From positions 1 to 54,354 of the forward strand of contig CABIXF010000026.1 in assembly GCA_902362595.1 (NCBI GenBank): DNA of 54,354 nt. Direction: 5' to 3'. This document shows, piece by piece, positions 24,851-34,530 of the stretch (positions within the stretch are counted from its first letter, which is position 1; each line of letters opens with the position of its first letter). The notes below the pieces were generated by a model. That model did not search any database. It worked only from the letters and a program-made list of their open reading frames with translations, and had not been told where the DNA came from. This DNA comes from Bacteroidaceae bacterium (GTDB lineage: Bacteria > Bacteroidota > Bacteroidia > Bacteroidales > Bacteroidaceae). Made by a program: the position numbers and the translations under genes.

Positions 24851-25777
24851 TTAGTGGGAAGCTTGTTTATAGCATCCTTCGGCGGTTTCCTCACAAGGTG
24901 TATCCGATGTTTCGAACTCGATGGTAGAATGCGAAATACCATGTGCGGAAAGCAGCTGTTTCAGTTGATGTTTGGTGTTCTCCATGTCCGAAAGTTTGGG
25001 GATTACGATATGGAGAGTAGCTGCATTTTCAGTGGTGCTGACAGCCCATATATGCAAGTGATGCCAGCTTTCCACTCCGGGAACCCGGTTGATTTCTGTT
25101 TCCAGTTTTTCCAATTGAATCTGTTCGGGGACAGCATCCAAACACAAATACAGACTTTCTCTGAGCAGTTTCCAGGTAGACAACAGAATAATGATGGCGA
25201 TAGCCATTCCGATAAAGGCATCAATGACGTAGCATTGTGTAAAACTGATGAGAATTCCGGAAAGGACTACTCCCACCGAAACCAGGGTATCCATTGCCAT
25301 GTGCAGAAACGCTCCCTTTATGTTCAGGTCGTTTTTCTGGCCTTTCATCAGGAGGAGAGCTGTGGCCCCGTTGACCAGGATGCCTATGCCGGCTGTCCAG
25401 GAAATCGCCTCACCAGAGATGGGGGCCGTACTTCTAAGTTTGTAGATACTTTCAATCAGAATGCCTCCTACGGAGATGAGCAGGATAACAGCATTGACCA
25501 GTGAAACCAGGACAGTACTTTTTTTATATCCATAAGTGAAGTGTCGGTTCCCTTTTCGGGCAGCCATTCGGATGGCAAAGAGTGAAAGCAGGAGACTGAA
25601 TACGTCGCTCAGGTTATGTCCGGCGTCAGAGAGCAGTCCCAGTGAATGATAGATAAATCCGATACCCGCTTCTACAATGACAAACAGCAGGTTCAGCAGG
25701 ATACAGACAATGAAGGTGGTGCTCACGGATTGTATGACGTGATGATGTGCGTGGGCATGTGAATGAATGTGTGACAT
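24851..25777 (-). CDS. Cation diffusion facilitator, zinc exporter-like
   Basis: 308 residues counted from the ATG at 25775-25777; longer in-frame extensions upstream lack family similarity. The histidine-rich start MSHIHSHAHAHHH is typical of CzcD/ZitB-type exporters. About six transmembrane segments follow, including the paired metal-site motifs LSDAGHNLSDVFSL and FLHMAMDTLVS (Asp/His tetrahedral zinc site). The C-terminal soluble domain WHHLHIWAVSTTENAATLHIVIP is the cytoplasmic metal-sensing ferredoxin-like fold. It should pump Zn2+, and possibly Co2+ or Cd2+, out in exchange for protons. No metal-responsive operator was recognised. It ends at a terminator shared with the convergent winged-helix gene. 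Confidence 0.92.
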   Translation of the reverse strand: MSHIHSHAHAHHHVIQSVSTTFIVCILLNLLFVIVEAGIGFIYHSLGLLSDAGHNLSDVFSLLLSLFAIRMAARKGNRHFTYGYKKSTVLVSLVNAVILLISVGGILIESIYKLRSTAPISGEAISWTAGIGILVNGATALLLMKGQKNDLNIKGAFLHMAMDTLVSVGVVLSGILISFTQCYVIDAFIGMAIAIIILLSTWKLLRESLYLCLDAVPEQIQLEKLETEINRVPGVESWHHLHIWAVSTTENAATLHIVIPKLSDMENTKHQLKQLLSAHGISHSTIEFETSDTPCEETAEGCYKQASH

Positions 25778-25942
25778 AAGTATTTGTTTTTGTTTCTGCC
25801 GCGAAGTTAAGTGCTTTTGTGGCATCTTGTACCAGGGAGGTGACAATAACAACCTGGTTGCAGCAGAAGTCGGATGTGGAAAGAAGATGAGGCGATTTTG
25901 ACGGAAACTATTATCTTTGCAGCAAATCAAAGAGATAAAGTC

Positions 25943-26149
25943 ATGAAAAAAATGGTATGTCCGCAATGTAAGATTGCCGCAATGTATGTAAAGAATGCAG
26001 CTGGGGAACGTCGGCTGGTGTATGTGACTTCAGAAGGAGAAGTCGTTCCTAAGAAGGAAGATGAATCGCTTGTGGGCTTCAACCTGGAAGAAGTCTTTTG
26101 TCTGGGTTGCTCGTGGCATGGTTCACCTAAACGTTTGGTAAAGTATTGA
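25943..26149 (+). CDS. Small protein with two CxxC motifs
   Basis: 68 residues starting MKKMVCPQCKIAAMYVKN, with a second CxxC in VFCLGCSWHG. The spacing is right for a one-zinc ribbon. No known function can be assigned; it looks like a single zinc-binding domain without any partner domain. The start is set by a -7 box TATCTTTG at 25912-25919; an in-frame ATG at 25874 lies upstream of that box and is rejected. It is divergent from the metal exporter gene, and whether the two are connected through zinc is speculation. Confidence 0.7.
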   Translation: MKKMVCPQCKIAAMYVKNAAGERRLVYVTSEGEVVPKKEDESLVGFNLEEVFCLGCSWHGSPKRLVKY

Positions 26150-26259
26150 ACTTTCAGCCCTTTGGCCTGGATATATGATGAAATCTGAAGAATAGTCTAT
26201 TTATCGTGAGTTATAGTCTAGTTTATTTGGAAAAGAAAAAAGGTGAAATAAAAAAATAT

Positions 26260-26306
26260 ACTTATCTTTGTCTATATTTTATGCTTTTTAAAGAACAAAG
26301 ATAAGT
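26260..26306. repeat. 12-bp perfect inverted repeat in the maoC leader
   Basis: ACTTATCTTTGT (26260-26271) is repeated in inversion as ACAAAGATAAGT at 26295-26306, ending exactly at the base before the ATG at 26307. The left arm contains a -7 box TATCTTTG (26263-26270). Confidence 0.65.
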
Positions 26307-26771
26307 ATGGAAAAAGTAATTATTAACTCGTACGAAGAGTTTGAAAAGTTGGTAGGTCAGCAGATTGGAGTATCCGACTGGCTGGAAATTCCACAGGAGC
26401 GTATTAATCAATTTGCTGATGCCACATTGGACCATCAGTGGATTCACGTAGATATAGAACGTGCCAAGATGGAAAGTCCTTATAAGAGTACCATTGTGCA
26501 TGGTTACCTGACGTTGTCTCTGCTTCCTTATTTGTGGAATCAGATTATTGAAGTTAATAATCTGAAGATGATGGTCAATTACGGGATGGATAAAATGAAA
26601 TTCGGTCAGGCAGTTTTGTCGGGACAAAGCGTAAGACTGGTAGCAAGTCTGCATTCACTGGTCAATCTGCGCGGAGTAGCAAAAGCCGAAATAAAATTTT
26701 CTATTGAAATCAAGGATCAGAAGAAGAAAGCACTGGAAGGTATAGCTACTTTCCTGTATTATTTCAATTGA
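26307..26771 (+). CDS. MaoC-like (R)-specific enoyl-CoA hydratase
   Basis: 154-residue hot-dog-fold protein. The hydratase signature is FADATLDHQWIHVD at about residues 36-49, with the catalytic Asp and His, followed by VHGYLTLSLLP. Members hydrate trans-2-enoyl-CoA or enoyl-ACP. The substrate here is unknown, and no fatty-acid genes adjoin it. The ATG at 26307 is immediately preceded by the right arm of a 12-bp inverted repeat. If transcription starts from the box in the left arm, the arm complementary to it lies in the short leader. A bidirectional terminator follows the gene. Confidence 0.88.
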   Translation: MEKVIINSYEEFEKLVGQQIGVSDWLEIPQERINQFADATLDHQWIHVDIERAKMESPYKSTIVHGYLTLSLLPYLWNQIIEVNNLKMMVNYGMDKMKFGQAVLSGQSVRLVASLHSLVNLRGVAKAEIKFSIEIKDQKKKALEGIATFLYYFN

Positions 26772-26802
26772 TGTTTTTATTTTTATTGTAGAGAGGAAAA
26801 AT

Positions 26803-26860
26803 GTCGGAAGTGAGCCGGGCGTATCTATGAGCTGAGGACTTACTTCCGGCTTTTTTTTTT
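26803..26860. terminator. Bidirectional terminator, maoC and envelope operon
   Basis: CGGAAGT (26805-26811) pairs with ACTTCCG (26842-26848), followed by ten T residues at 26851-26860. It lies between convergent genes. Confidence 0.75.
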
Positions 26861-27416
26861 AGAATTTCAGTGAAGCATAGAAACCGCAATAGCCATCGCC
26901 TGCTACCGGACTGAGGGATAGGTCATGTTTCTTTGCAAATGGGCGGGTAAAGATATAAGAACTTCCTGCTCCGATGGCAGCGCCAGCTGCTACATCCCAC
27001 CAGTCGTGTTTTTTTCCATATACCCGGCTCCAGCCTACGTAAGTGGATACCACATAAGCGGGCAGTCCCCATTTCCATCCATAACGTCGTTGGATGAAAG
27101 AAGCAGCTGCGAAAGATACGGAAGTATGCATGGAGGGAAATGAATGATTGTCGCTGTAGTCAGGCCGTTCTTTTTTGACGGCATATTTCAGGGCGTAGGT
27201 TACCCCCAGTGTCGTAACTCCGGCCAGTGCTCCTTGTTTCAGTCCTTCCCAGTCTTTTTGAATGAGAATGGCTGTCAGTCCGGCTACGGGTAGCAGGACT
27301 GCTCCAATGTCGCCGGAAGTACGAACAGCCTTCCGTTGACTGCTGATTTCAAGTTGCTGGGCTTGAAGAGGCAGGGTGAGGCAGAGAACTGCCAGAAAAA
27401 ATAGAATCTGTTTCAT
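26859..27416 (-). CDS. PAP2-family lipid phosphatase with signal peptide
   Basis: 185 residues from the ATG at 27414-27416. MKQILFFLAVLCLTLPLQAQ is a clear signal peptide. The three motifs of acid phosphatase/PAP2 enzymes are present: KYAVKKERP, then FPSMHTSVSF with the catalytic His, then SRVYGKKHDWWDVAAG with the nucleophilic His and Asp. It should dephosphorylate lipid phosphates at the outer face of the inner membrane or in the periplasm, for example phosphatidic acid or undecaprenyl pyrophosphate. Its ATG shares one base with the stop codon of the diacylglycerol kinase-like gene, so the two are translationally coupled. Kinase and phosphatase acting on related lipids side by side is a meaningful pairing. 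Confidence 0.9.
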   Translation of the reverse strand: MKQILFFLAVLCLTLPLQAQQLEISSQRKAVRTSGDIGAVLLPVAGLTAILIQKDWEGLKQGALAGVTTLGVTYALKYAVKKERPDYSDNHSFPSMHTSVSFAAASFIQRRYGWKWGLPAYVVSTYVGWSRVYGKKHDWWDVAAGAAIGAGSSYIFTRPFAKKHDLSLSPVAGDGYCGFYASLKF

Positions 27417-27790
27417 TACAGGGCAAGAAATTTGGGTAGAAAGATAATGCATCCAATGGTTGCGGCACCGATAGCCAGTATCAGTACGGCTCCGGCCGCC
27501 AGGTCTTTGGTTCGCTTGATTGCTTCGTTGTAGCCGGGAGAAACCAAATCAGCCAAGGCCTCAATCGAGGAATTGACAGCTTCTGCAGCCAATACCATGG
27601 CGATGGCGAATACGATGGCAATCCATTCGATAGGAGATAGTCCGGTTACACATCCGGCTATTATGGCGCATCCGGCTGCAAAGCAGTGAATCCAGGCATT
27701 GTGTTCGCGAGTAACGAGCAAACGGATGCCGTTGCCTGCAAACTTGAAGCTTCGGAGCCGTTTCCGTAAGGTGAATCCTTCGTTCTTCAT
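27416..27790 (-). CDS. dgkA: Diacylglycerol kinase / undecaprenol kinase family
   Basis: Small integral membrane kinase of 124 residues from the ATG at 27788-27790 (a TTG two codons earlier is less likely). The family signature EAVNSSIEALADLV carries the catalytic Glu. The preceding Arg/Lys-rich N-terminus (RKRLRSFKFAGNGIRLL), the segment TREHNAWIHCFAAG and about three membrane helices are all typical. Such enzymes phosphorylate diacylglycerol or undecaprenol with ATP. In bacteria outside the enterics undecaprenol is often preferred, so a role in lipid carrier recycling is likely. It lies 10 bases after the exodeoxyribonuclease gene and overlaps the PAP2 gene by one base. Confidence 0.9.
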   Translation of the reverse strand: MKNEGFTLRKRLRSFKFAGNGIRLLVTREHNAWIHCFAAGCAIIAGCVTGLSPIEWIAIVFAIAMVLAAEAVNSSIEALADLVSPGYNEAIKRTKDLAAGAVLILAIGAATIGCIIFLPKFLAL

Positions 27791-27800
27791 CTTCAAAAAC

Positions 27801-28559
27801 TTAAATTTCTACCGTAACTTCTACCGGGCAATGGTCGGAACCGAATATTTCAGTGTGAATTTTAGCTCCCTTCAATTTGTCAGAAAGGCTGGCTGAAGCC
27901 AGGAAATAATCAATACGCCACCCTGCATTCTTTTCGCGTGCCTTGAAACGATAAGACCACCAAGAATAGATGTTGGTCTGGTCAGGGTAGAAATGGCGGA
28001 AGGTGTCAATGAATCCTGCATCGAGCAGCTGTTGAAACTTTTCACGTTCCTGGTCGGTGAATCCGGCATTCATTCGGTTCGTTTTTGGATTCTTCAGGTC
28101 AATTTCCTTGTGAGCCACATTCAAGTCTCCGCATACCAGAACCGGTTTGATTTGGTCGAGTTTCTTTAAATAGTTCCGGAAGTCATCATCCCATGTCATA
28201 CGGTAGTCCAGTCGTTTCAGACCATCTTGTGAATTGGGGGTATAAACCGTTACCAGGAAAAATTTTTCCATTTCCAAAGTAATGACACGTCCTTCACGGT
28301 CATGTTCTTCGAGTCCCAGCCCATAGGTTACTTGTAAAGGTTGATGCCGGGTAAAGATGGCCGTACCGGAATAGCCTTTTTTTTCGGCATAGTTCCAATA
28401 GGAAGTATAGCCTTCAAAAGAAAGGTCAAGTTGTCCTTCCTGCATTTTTGTTTCCTGCAGGCAGAAAAAGTCGGCATCAAGCTGGTTAAACACTTCTCGG
28501 AAACCTTTGTCGCAGCAGGCACGCAGCCCGTTTACGTTCCAGGATATCAGTTTAATCAT
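27801..28559 (-). CDS. xth: Exodeoxyribonuclease III / AP endonuclease
   Basis: 252-residue Mg2+-dependent endonuclease-exonuclease-phosphatase-fold enzyme. It cuts at abasic sites and trims 3' ends in base-excision repair. Motifs in order: [11 protein letters not shown], the metal ligand E36 in [21 protein letters not shown] with the catalytic Asp and Asn, and the C-terminal GSDHCPVEV with the active-site Asp-His. Length and order fit the ExoA/XthA family. It is the only DNA-repair gene in an otherwise envelope-related operon, 5 bases behind the PorT-like gene. The ATG at 28557-28559 starts [13 protein letters not shown], the standard family start. Confidence 0.95.
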   Translation of the reverse strand: MIKLISWNVNGLRACCDKGFREVFNQLDADFFCLQETKMQEGQLDLSFEGYTSYWNYAEKKGYSGTAIFTRHQPLQVTYGLGLEEHDREGRVITLEMEKFFLVTVYTPNSQDGLKRLDYRMTWDDDFRNYLKKLDQIKPVLVCGDLNVAHKEIDLKNPKTNRMNAGFTDQEREKFQQLLDAGFIDTFRHFYPDQTNIYSWWSYRFKAREKNAGWRIDYFLASASLSDKLKGAKIHTEIFGSDHCPVEVTVEI

Positions 28560-28564
28560 ACGAG

Positions 28565-29272
28565 TTATTTTTTCAAGTCAAATAAATAGGTGAGACGTCC
28601 GCCGATATATGAATGTGCGGAACGTGAGAAATAATCTTTTTTAGTGTTATTATAAAAATCGCTCAGTCCGAAATAGTAGCGGGCTTCCAGCAGGAAGTGT
28701 CCGATACCGGTGCGTATTTCCACGCCTCCGCCTCCTACGATTCCGTAGTCGAATTTCCGGTCGGCAAATTTCCCATACTGTTCAATGGTACCTTGCGGAC
28801 GGTTGGATGTATTCCAGGTGGATGGGTCACTATAAAATTCTTTTTCTCCCATCAGAAATCCGATTTGCGGGCCGAGGTTCAAGATGAATCGGGCTCCGTT
28901 ACCTTGGTCTTTTCCGAAGGCAAGATGTGCCAGTAGAGGAATTTCTATGTAGTTCATGGCCCGGTGGTAGGTGTTGTTACTGCCATCCTCAATCACTTCT
29001 TTCCATCCTCGTTGGGAGAAGTTGATTTCGCCTTGGATACCACAAATCATCTTGAAGTATTTTTCGGAGATATAGCGGACGGTGAGTCCGAATTCCGGAG
29101 CAATGAAGTTGGTCTGTTTGATGCTGGGAGTAAAGCTGACAGAGTTCAGGTTGACTCCTCCGTTGATTCCTACTGACAGATTATGCCGTTCGTCTTGCAG
29201 CTGGGCATGAATGAATTGTGGAATCAGGCAGAGCAGACTACACACGAATAGGATTTGCCGAAATCTTTTCAT
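28565..29272 (-). CDS. PorT-family outer-membrane beta-barrel protein
   Basis: 235 residues from the ATG at 29270-29272, with signal peptide [24 protein letters not shown]. The rest alternates short amphipathic strands ([51 protein letters not shown]) and ends in [10 protein letters not shown], as expected of an eight-stranded barrel of the Bacteroidetes outer-membrane beta-barrel family that includes PorT. In other species PorT is part of type IX secretion, but this general family is broad and T9SS membership is not claimed. Only one base separates it from the upstream LysM gene, so translation is probably coupled. Confidence 0.85.
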   Translation of the reverse strand: MKRFRQILFVCSLLCLIPQFIHAQLQDERHNLSVGINGGVNLNSVSFTPSIKQTNFIAPEFGLTVRYISEKYFKMICGIQGEINFSQRGWKEVIEDGSNNTYHRAMNYIEIPLLAHLAFGKDQGNGARFILNLGPQIGFLMGEKEFYSDPSTWNTSNRPQGTIEQYGKFADRKFDYGIVGGGGVEIRTGIGHFLLEARYYFGLSDFYNNTKKDYFSRSAHSYIGGRLTYLFDLKK

Positions 29273-29273
29273 C

Positions 29274-31079
29274 TTATTCAAAATCAAGTTTAATCAGTTC
29301 GTAGTCTTTGGTCAGGTGGACAAAGAATACTTTCTGGTTGATAAAGCCTCCCCAGTTGTTTACTCGTTCAAATTTGAATCCGGTCTGTATGGGGGTGACG
29401 TTCACTTTATTCAGGTTGTCTTCCAGTTTGTTGCCTTGCTGTGAGAGACCTTTCAGGAAAAAATATCCTGTATCAAATCCCAGCATGCCATATTTGGGGA
29501 AGGTATTGGCCATGTCTTTGCTATACCAACGGCGGTAGTTTTGGGCAAAGCGTACTGCTTCTGGAAACAGATTGTTGGTATAGAAGGATGAATAGAAATA
29601 CGTATCCAGCTCATAGAAGCTGGCAAGATGTTCTTGCGTATAAGTCTGCCATTCCGGATAACCGAATAAGTGCATGTTGAAGTTCGGGTGCGACCGCAAT
29701 ACATTGCTCAATTGAGGAAGTATTCTGGTCAGGGCACTGCTTCGCCCGGAAGTCGGGATGAAAATATTTTCCCGTAGCGTATCCATGGCGGCAATGATTT
29801 TTTCAGGGGCAAGGTTTGTGCCCAGCTGTATCTGTTTGAATCCGATACGATTGTCTTTCAGCTCATTTTTCATTCCATTGATAAATTCTGTCTTCTCTTT
29901 ATCTCCGTTGGCCACATCGATGAATACAATGTTTGTCCGACTGAATTTTCGGAGGAAATGTTCATACACTTCGGAATAGAAGTAAGATTGTGGAGTGTTT
30001 ATTTGATAAATCATCGGATTGTTGAACACTTGGTCCACTTTCGGAGCAAAAGGAATGACCAGGCGGATTTTATTGCGTTTGGCAAAGTCGGATAACTGTC
30101 CAATCTGGGCTGTATGGACAGGTCCGAAAATTATGTCCATGTTTTTCATTTCCGGCTGGTTTAAAATACCGGAAATGACGCTGGAACTTCCTTTGGTATC
30201 GTATGTGTATAAATTAATGGATACACCTTGACGTTTCAAACTGTCCATAGCCATCAGGAATCCTTCGTAATATTCCACCATACGTGTCTGTTCGTCCGAT
30301 TTGGCATTGTTGACAGATGTAAACGGGAGCATGACCGCAGCTTGGATAGTATGAAAGGATTTGGGAGCCAGTCTGGTCTGATTAAAAAGTTCTTCATTCG
30401 ATGGACTGGTGGATGGGGCGACGGGCTGTTGTTTGCTTGCCTGAGTATTTTTAGGATAAGGGATGAAGAGGTACATTCCTTTCTTTAATTTTCCAGTCTT
30501 TAACTCCGGATTCAGCTCCAAAAGGTCTTCTTGTGAAATGTTATATTCCTGGCAAATACTGAAGATGGTTTCTTTTCGTTCTACCTTGTGCATTTCCTTC
30601 CAGTCTTTTTGGGATATGGCGGAACTGGTAGGGCGAGTCTCGGCTGGTTGGGAAACAGGTGCTGTAGCATTCTCTGTCGGGATGGAAATAACTTGGCCAA
30701 TACGGAAGTTGCTGGCGCTTAGTCCTGGGTTGGCATCACAGATGGCTTGTGCACTGACATTGTATTTTACGGTCAACTGATACAAGGTTTCTCCAGCCTG
30801 TATGGTGTGAAACGTATTTTTTTCGTTGGAAGAAACATTGTTCGTCTGTGGTATTTTCAGTGCTTCTCCGGCGCGAATTTGTTTGTCGCTTCCCGGATTC
30901 AGGCGGACGATATCATCCACTGTCACATGATACATGCTTGCAATGGAGTAGAGGCTTTGGCCTTTACTTACTGTATGTAGAAAATAATTGTTTCCGTTTT
31001 GTGCGTGGAGAGCCGTTTGGGCACTTCCAATCGTTAAAGCCAGTGAAAGACAAACTATCTGAAAGAATCTCATGGTCAT
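29274..31079 (-). CDS. LysM protein with periplasmic-binding-like C-terminal domain
   Basis: 601 residues. A signal peptide [25 protein letters not shown] is followed by three LysM domains at about 32-77, 89-134 and 163-207, each with the (H)TV/I-x-x-GxxLYxIxxxYxV pattern. A Ser/Pro-rich linker leads to a ~350-residue region ([20 protein letters not shown] onward) that looks like the type I periplasmic binding fold of amino-acid ABC transporters. The LysMs should hold it on peptidoglycan. No permease genes are near, so the domain may sense or scaffold rather than transport, as in LpoA-like regulators; this is inference. It heads a five-gene operon. Its start could be at 31079 or two codons later. 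Confidence 0.85.
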   Translation of the reverse strand: MTMRFFQIVCLSLALTIGSAQTALHAQNGNNYFLHTVSKGQSLYSIASMYHVTVDDIVRLNPGSDKQIRAGEALKIPQTNNVSSNEKNTFHTIQAGETLYQLTVKYNVSAQAICDANPGLSASNFRIGQVISIPTENATAPVSQPAETRPTSSAISQKDWKEMHKVERKETIFSICQEYNISQEDLLELNPELKTGKLKKGMYLFIPYPKNTQASKQQPVAPSTSPSNEELFNQTRLAPKSFHTIQAAVMLPFTSVNNAKSDEQTRMVEYYEGFLMAMDSLKRQGVSINLYTYDTKGSSSVISGILNQPEMKNMDIIFGPVHTAQIGQLSDFAKRNKIRLVIPFAPKVDQVFNNPMIYQINTPQSYFYSEVYEHFLRKFSRTNIVFIDVANGDKEKTEFINGMKNELKDNRIGFKQIQLGTNLAPEKIIAAMDTLRENIFIPTSGRSSALTRILPQLSNVLRSHPNFNMHLFGYPEWQTYTQEHLASFYELDTYFYSSFYTNNLFPEAVRFAQNYRRWYSKDMANTFPKYGMLGFDTGYFFLKGLSQQGNKLEDNLNKVNVTPIQTGFKFERVNNWGGFINQKVFFVHLTKDYELIKLDFE

Positions 31080-31098
31080 TTATGGATTGATTGAGTGG

Positions 31099-31106
31099 CA
31101 AAAGTA
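31099..31106 (-). promoter_or_regulatory. -7 promoter box of the envelope operon
   Basis: TACTTTTG on the minus strand, 19 bases before the ATG at 31079. A second candidate box lies in the palindrome at 31153-31168. Confidence 0.45.
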
Positions 31107-31152
31107 CAAAAAAAATTGCATTGTAGGATGAAAATGGAAAAGTAAATATCTC

Positions 31153-31168
31153 TATCTTTGCAAAGATA
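31153..31168. promoter_or_regulatory. Palindromic back-to-back -7 boxes before uvrA
   Basis: The 16 bases TATCTTTGCAAAGATA are a perfect palindrome, giving a TATCTTTG box on each strand. The plus-strand box is 23 bases before the uvrA ATG at 31184. Confidence 0.55.
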
Positions 31169-31183
31169 TCATTGAAGGATAAT

Positions 31184-34033
31184 ATGACTGAAGGAACTGA
31201 AACGATTTGTGTGCAGGGGGCCCGGGTACACAACTTGAAAAATATAGATGTAGAAATTCCCCGTGATAGTTTGACGGTGATTACCGGATTAAGTGGAAGT
31301 GGAAAATCTTCCTTGGCCTTCGACACCTTGTTTGTGGAAGGACAGCGGCGTTATATCGAGACCTTTTCGGCGTATGCCCGTAATTTCCTGGGAGGAATGG
31401 AACGTCCGGATGTGGATAAGATTACGGGACTGAGTCCGGTGATTTCCATCGAGCAGAAGACGACCAATAAGAATCCACGTTCTACGGTAGGAACCACTAC
31501 AGAAATATATGATTATCTGCGTTTGTTGTTCGCGCGGGCAGGCACGGCTTATTCGTATCTGTCGGGAGAGAAGATGGTGAAGTACACCGAAGAGCAGATT
31601 TTGGATTTGATTCATCGGGATTATAAGGGAAAACGAATTTTTATTCTGGCTCCTTTAGTTCGGACACGTAAAGGACATTATAAAGAGTTGTTCGAGCAGG
31701 TGCGTAAGAAGGGTTACCTTTATGTCCGGGTAGACGGGGAAATCAAGGAGATTGTCCATGGCATGAAATTGGACCGTTACAAGAACCATGACATTGAGGT
31801 AGTGATTGACAAAACGGTGGTGACGGACAAGGAAGACAGCCGGTTGAAGCAAAGTGTGTCTACAGCCATGCAGCAGGGCGACGGCCTTCTCATGATATTG
31901 GATGCACAGACCGAGAGTGTACGTCACTATAGTAAGCGACTGATGTGTCCGGTGACAGGATTGTCCTATAAGGAACCTGCACCGCATAATTTTTCGTTCA
32001 ATTCGCCACAGGGAGCATGTCCGCGTTGCAAGGGATTGGGGTACGTCAATTTGATTGACGAGGACAAGGTGATTCCCGACCGTTCGTTGTCTGTCTATGA
32101 AGGAGCGGTCGCCCCGTTGGGAAAATACAAGAATGTGATGATTTTCTGGCAGCTGGAAGCCTTGTTGGAACGTTATGAGGCCACGCTGAAAACGCCGGTA
32201 AGTGAATTGCCGGAAGATGCCATCAATGAAATCTTGTACGGATGCGATGAGCGTCTGAAAATCAAGAGTACATTGATTCATACCACTTCCGATTATTTTG
32301 TAGTGTATGAAGGGATTGTCAAGTATATCCAGATGATGCAGGAAAAGGAGGCTTCGGCTACCGCACAGAAATGGGCGGAACAGTTTGCTAAGACGGATGT
32401 GTGCCCGGAATGTAAGGGGGCACGTCTGAACAAGGAGGCTTTGCATTTCCGTATTCATGACAAGAATATTTACGAACTGGCCACCATGGATATCAGTGAA
32501 CTGTATGACTGGGTGTGTCATGTGGAGGATTTTCTGGAAGAAAAGCAACGTCTGATTGCGACGGAAATCTTGAAGGAAATACGTACCCGCTTGAAGTTCT
32601 TGCTGGATGTGGGACTGGATTATCTTTCTCTGAACCGTTCTTCGGTCACTTTGTCGGGCGGAGAGAGTCAGCGTATCCGTCTGGCCACTCAGATTGGTTC
32701 CCAGTTGGTCAATGTGCTGTATATCTTGGATGAGCCCAGCATCGGGTTGCATCAGCGTGACAATATCCGGTTAATCAATTCCTTGAAAGAACTGCGGGAT
32801 TTGGGAAATACTGTGATAGTGGTGGAGCATGACAAGGATATGATGCTGGCCGCAGACTACATTGTAGACATGGGGCCGAAAGCCGGTCGGTTGGGAGGAG
32901 AGGTAGTCTTTTCCGGTACTCCGGCAGAAATGCTGAAAACCGATACGCTGACCTCACAATATTTGAACGGGAAGATGAGCATTGAAGTGCCGGCGGAGCG
33001 GAGAAAGGGCAATGGGTATTCTTTGATTCTACGAGGAGCCCGTGGCAACAACCTGAAAGGCGATGATGTGGAGTTCCCGTTGGGCAAGCTGATTTGCGTG
33101 ACGGGCGTTTCCGGTAGTGGAAAGTCTACGTTGGTAAACGATACGTTGCAGCCGATTCTCTCCCAGCATTTCTACCGTTCGTTGCAAGACCCCTTGCCGT
33201 ATGACAGTGTGGAAGGATTGGAATACATTGACAAAGTGGTGAATGTGGACCAGTCTCCGCTGGGAAGAACGCCCCGTTCCAATCCGGCAACATATACGGG
33301 TGTGTTTTCTGATATCCGTAACCTGTTTGTCGGCCTTCCGGAGGCGAAGATTCGCGGCTATAAGGCCGGACGTTTCTCGTTTAATGTGTCTGGCGGACGA
33401 TGTGAAGCTTGTGGCGGAAACGGTTACAAGACTATCGAGATGAATTTCCTGCCGGATGTGCTGGTGCCGTGTGAGGTGTGTCACGGCAAGCGCTACAACC
33501 GTGAGACGCTGGAAGTGCGCTACAAGGGAAAGTCCATTGCTGATGTGTTGGATATGACCATCAACCGTGCGGTGGAATTCTTTGAGAATGTACCGCAGAT
33601 TCTGAATAAAATCAAGGTGTTGCAGGAAGTGGGGCTTGGCTATATCAAACTGGGGCAACCTTCCACGACCTTGTCGGGAGGGGAGAGCCAGCGCGTGAAA
33701 CTGGCTACGGAATTGTCGAAGAGAGATACGGGTAAGACCGTGTACATTCTGGACGAGCCGACCACCGGATTACACTTTGAGGATATTCGGGTGTTGATGA
33801 ATGTGCTGAACCGTTTGGTGGACAAAGGAAATACGGTTATCGTGATAGAGCATAATCTGGATGTCATTAAAATGGCAGACTATATTATTGATATGGGCCC
33901 CGAAGGCGGAAAGGGAGGAGGCCAGTTGCTGGTTTGCGGTACTCCGGAAGAGGTGGCCGAATCGGGTAAAGGATATACATCAGGTTTCTTAAAGGAAGAA
34001 TTGAAAGGAGCGATAAAAAATGGCAAAAGATAA
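31184..34033 (+). CDS. uvrA: Excinuclease ABC subunit A
   Basis: 949-residue DNA-damage sensor of nucleotide excision repair that dimerises, finds bulky lesions and loads UvrB. Both ABC ATPase halves are complete: Walker A GLSGSGKS at 35-42 and GVSGSGKST near 640, with signature LSGGESQRI and LSGGESQRV and D-loops [12 protein letters not shown] and [12 protein letters not shown]. Zinc modules show as [20 protein letters not shown] and the C-terminal [10 protein letters not shown]...CEVCHGKRY. An in-frame TTG at 31172 is possible, but the ATG at 31184 follows the promoter at normal distance. The last 14 bases overlap the start of ybaK. Only one uvrA is seen in this window. Confidence 0.96.
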   Translation: MTEGTETICVQGARVHNLKNIDVEIPRDSLTVITGLSGSGKSSLAFDTLFVEGQRRYIETFSAYARNFLGGMERPDVDKITGLSPVISIEQKTTNKNPRSTVGTTTEIYDYLRLLFARAGTAYSYLSGEKMVKYTEEQILDLIHRDYKGKRIFILAPLVRTRKGHYKELFEQVRKKGYLYVRVDGEIKEIVHGMKLDRYKNHDIEVVIDKTVVTDKEDSRLKQSVSTAMQQGDGLLMILDAQTESVRHYSKRLMCPVTGLSYKEPAPHNFSFNSPQGACPRCKGLGYVNLIDEDKVIPDRSLSVYEGAVAPLGKYKNVMIFWQLEALLERYEATLKTPVSELPEDAINEILYGCDERLKIKSTLIHTTSDYFVVYEGIVKYIQMMQEKEASATAQKWAEQFAKTDVCPECKGARLNKEALHFRIHDKNIYELATMDISELYDWVCHVEDFLEEKQRLIATEILKEIRTRLKFLLDVGLDYLSLNRSSVTLSGGESQRIRLATQIGSQLVNVLYILDEPSIGLHQRDNIRLINSLKELRDLGNTVIVVEHDKDMMLAADYIVDMGPKAGRLGGEVVFSGTPAEMLKTDTLTSQYLNGKMSIEVPAERRKGNGYSLILRGARGNNLKGDDVEFPLGKLICVTGVSGSGKSTLVNDTLQPILSQHFYRSLQDPLPYDSVEGLEYIDKVVNVDQSPLGRTPRSNPATYTGVFSDIRNLFVGLPEAKIRGYKAGRFSFNVSGGRCEACGGNGYKTIEMNFLPDVLVPCEVCHGKRYNRETLEVRYKGKSIADVLDMTINRAVEFFENVPQILNKIKVLQEVGLGYIKLGQPSTTLSGGESQRVKLATELSKRDTGKTVYILDEPTTGLHFEDIRVLMNVLNRLVDKGNTVIVIEHNLDVIKMADYIIDMGPEGGKGGGQLLVCGTPEEVAESGKGYTSGFLKEELKGAIKNGKR

Positions 34034-34502
34034 GATTGCAAAGACCAATGCAGCCCGTCTGTTGGATCGGGACAAAGTGAAATACGAACTGGTTCCATAC
34101 GAGGTGGACGAGAACGACTTGAGTTGTGTGCATGTGGCTGCCACATTGGGAGAGAATATCGAACAGGTGTTCAAAACACTGGTTTTGCAGGGAGATAAAT
34201 CGGGATATTTTGTTTGTGTAGTTCCGGGGGAACATGAAATCGACCTGAAAATGGCGGCCAAGATTTCCGGAAACAAGAAATGCGACTTGATACCCATGAA
34301 AGAACTGCTTCCGCTTACGGGTTACATCCGTGGGGGATGCTCTCCCATCGGAATGAAGAAACATTTCCCCACTTACATCCATCACACTTGTAATGATTTT
34401 CCTTATATCTACGTCAGTGCAGGAGTGAGAGGTTTGCAGGTGAAGCTGGCTCCGGCCGATTTGATTAAAGTGAGCCAGGCAGAAGTGTGTACATTGTTTT
34501 AA
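34020..34502 (+). CDS. ybaK: Cys-tRNA(Pro) deacylase, YbaK/EbsC family
   Basis: 160-residue editing protein that hydrolyses Cys misattached to tRNA-Pro by ProRS. The YbaK fold is recognised from VHVAATLGENIEQVFKTLV with the key Lys, the PGEHEIDLKMAAKISG segment and the motif YIRGGCSPIGMKK, where the GxxPxG loop lines the active site. It starts within the end of uvrA (14-base overlap) behind GAAAGGAG, so it is read from the uvrA message. The functional link to uvrA is not obvious. A closely related prolyl-tRNA editing fold (ProXp) is the alternative, but the overall sequence favours YbaK. Confidence 0.92.
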   Translation: MAKDKIAKTNAARLLDRDKVKYELVPYEVDENDLSCVHVAATLGENIEQVFKTLVLQGDKSGYFVCVVPGEHEIDLKMAAKISGNKKCDLIPMKELLPLTGYIRGGCSPIGMKKHFPTYIHHTCNDFPYIYVSAGVRGLQVKLAPADLIKVSQAEVCTLF

Positions 34503-34530
34503 GATAGTAGAATAATAGAATCAATCGTTT

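Noticed and set aside
28565..29272. Type IX secretion component PorT
   Set aside because: Only the general barrel family can be supported; no other Por/Gld genes are nearby.
31655..32752. Minus-strand open frame of 365 codons inside uvrA
   Set aside because: Antisense to the UvrA ATPase motifs; such long shadows are common in this reading-frame relation.
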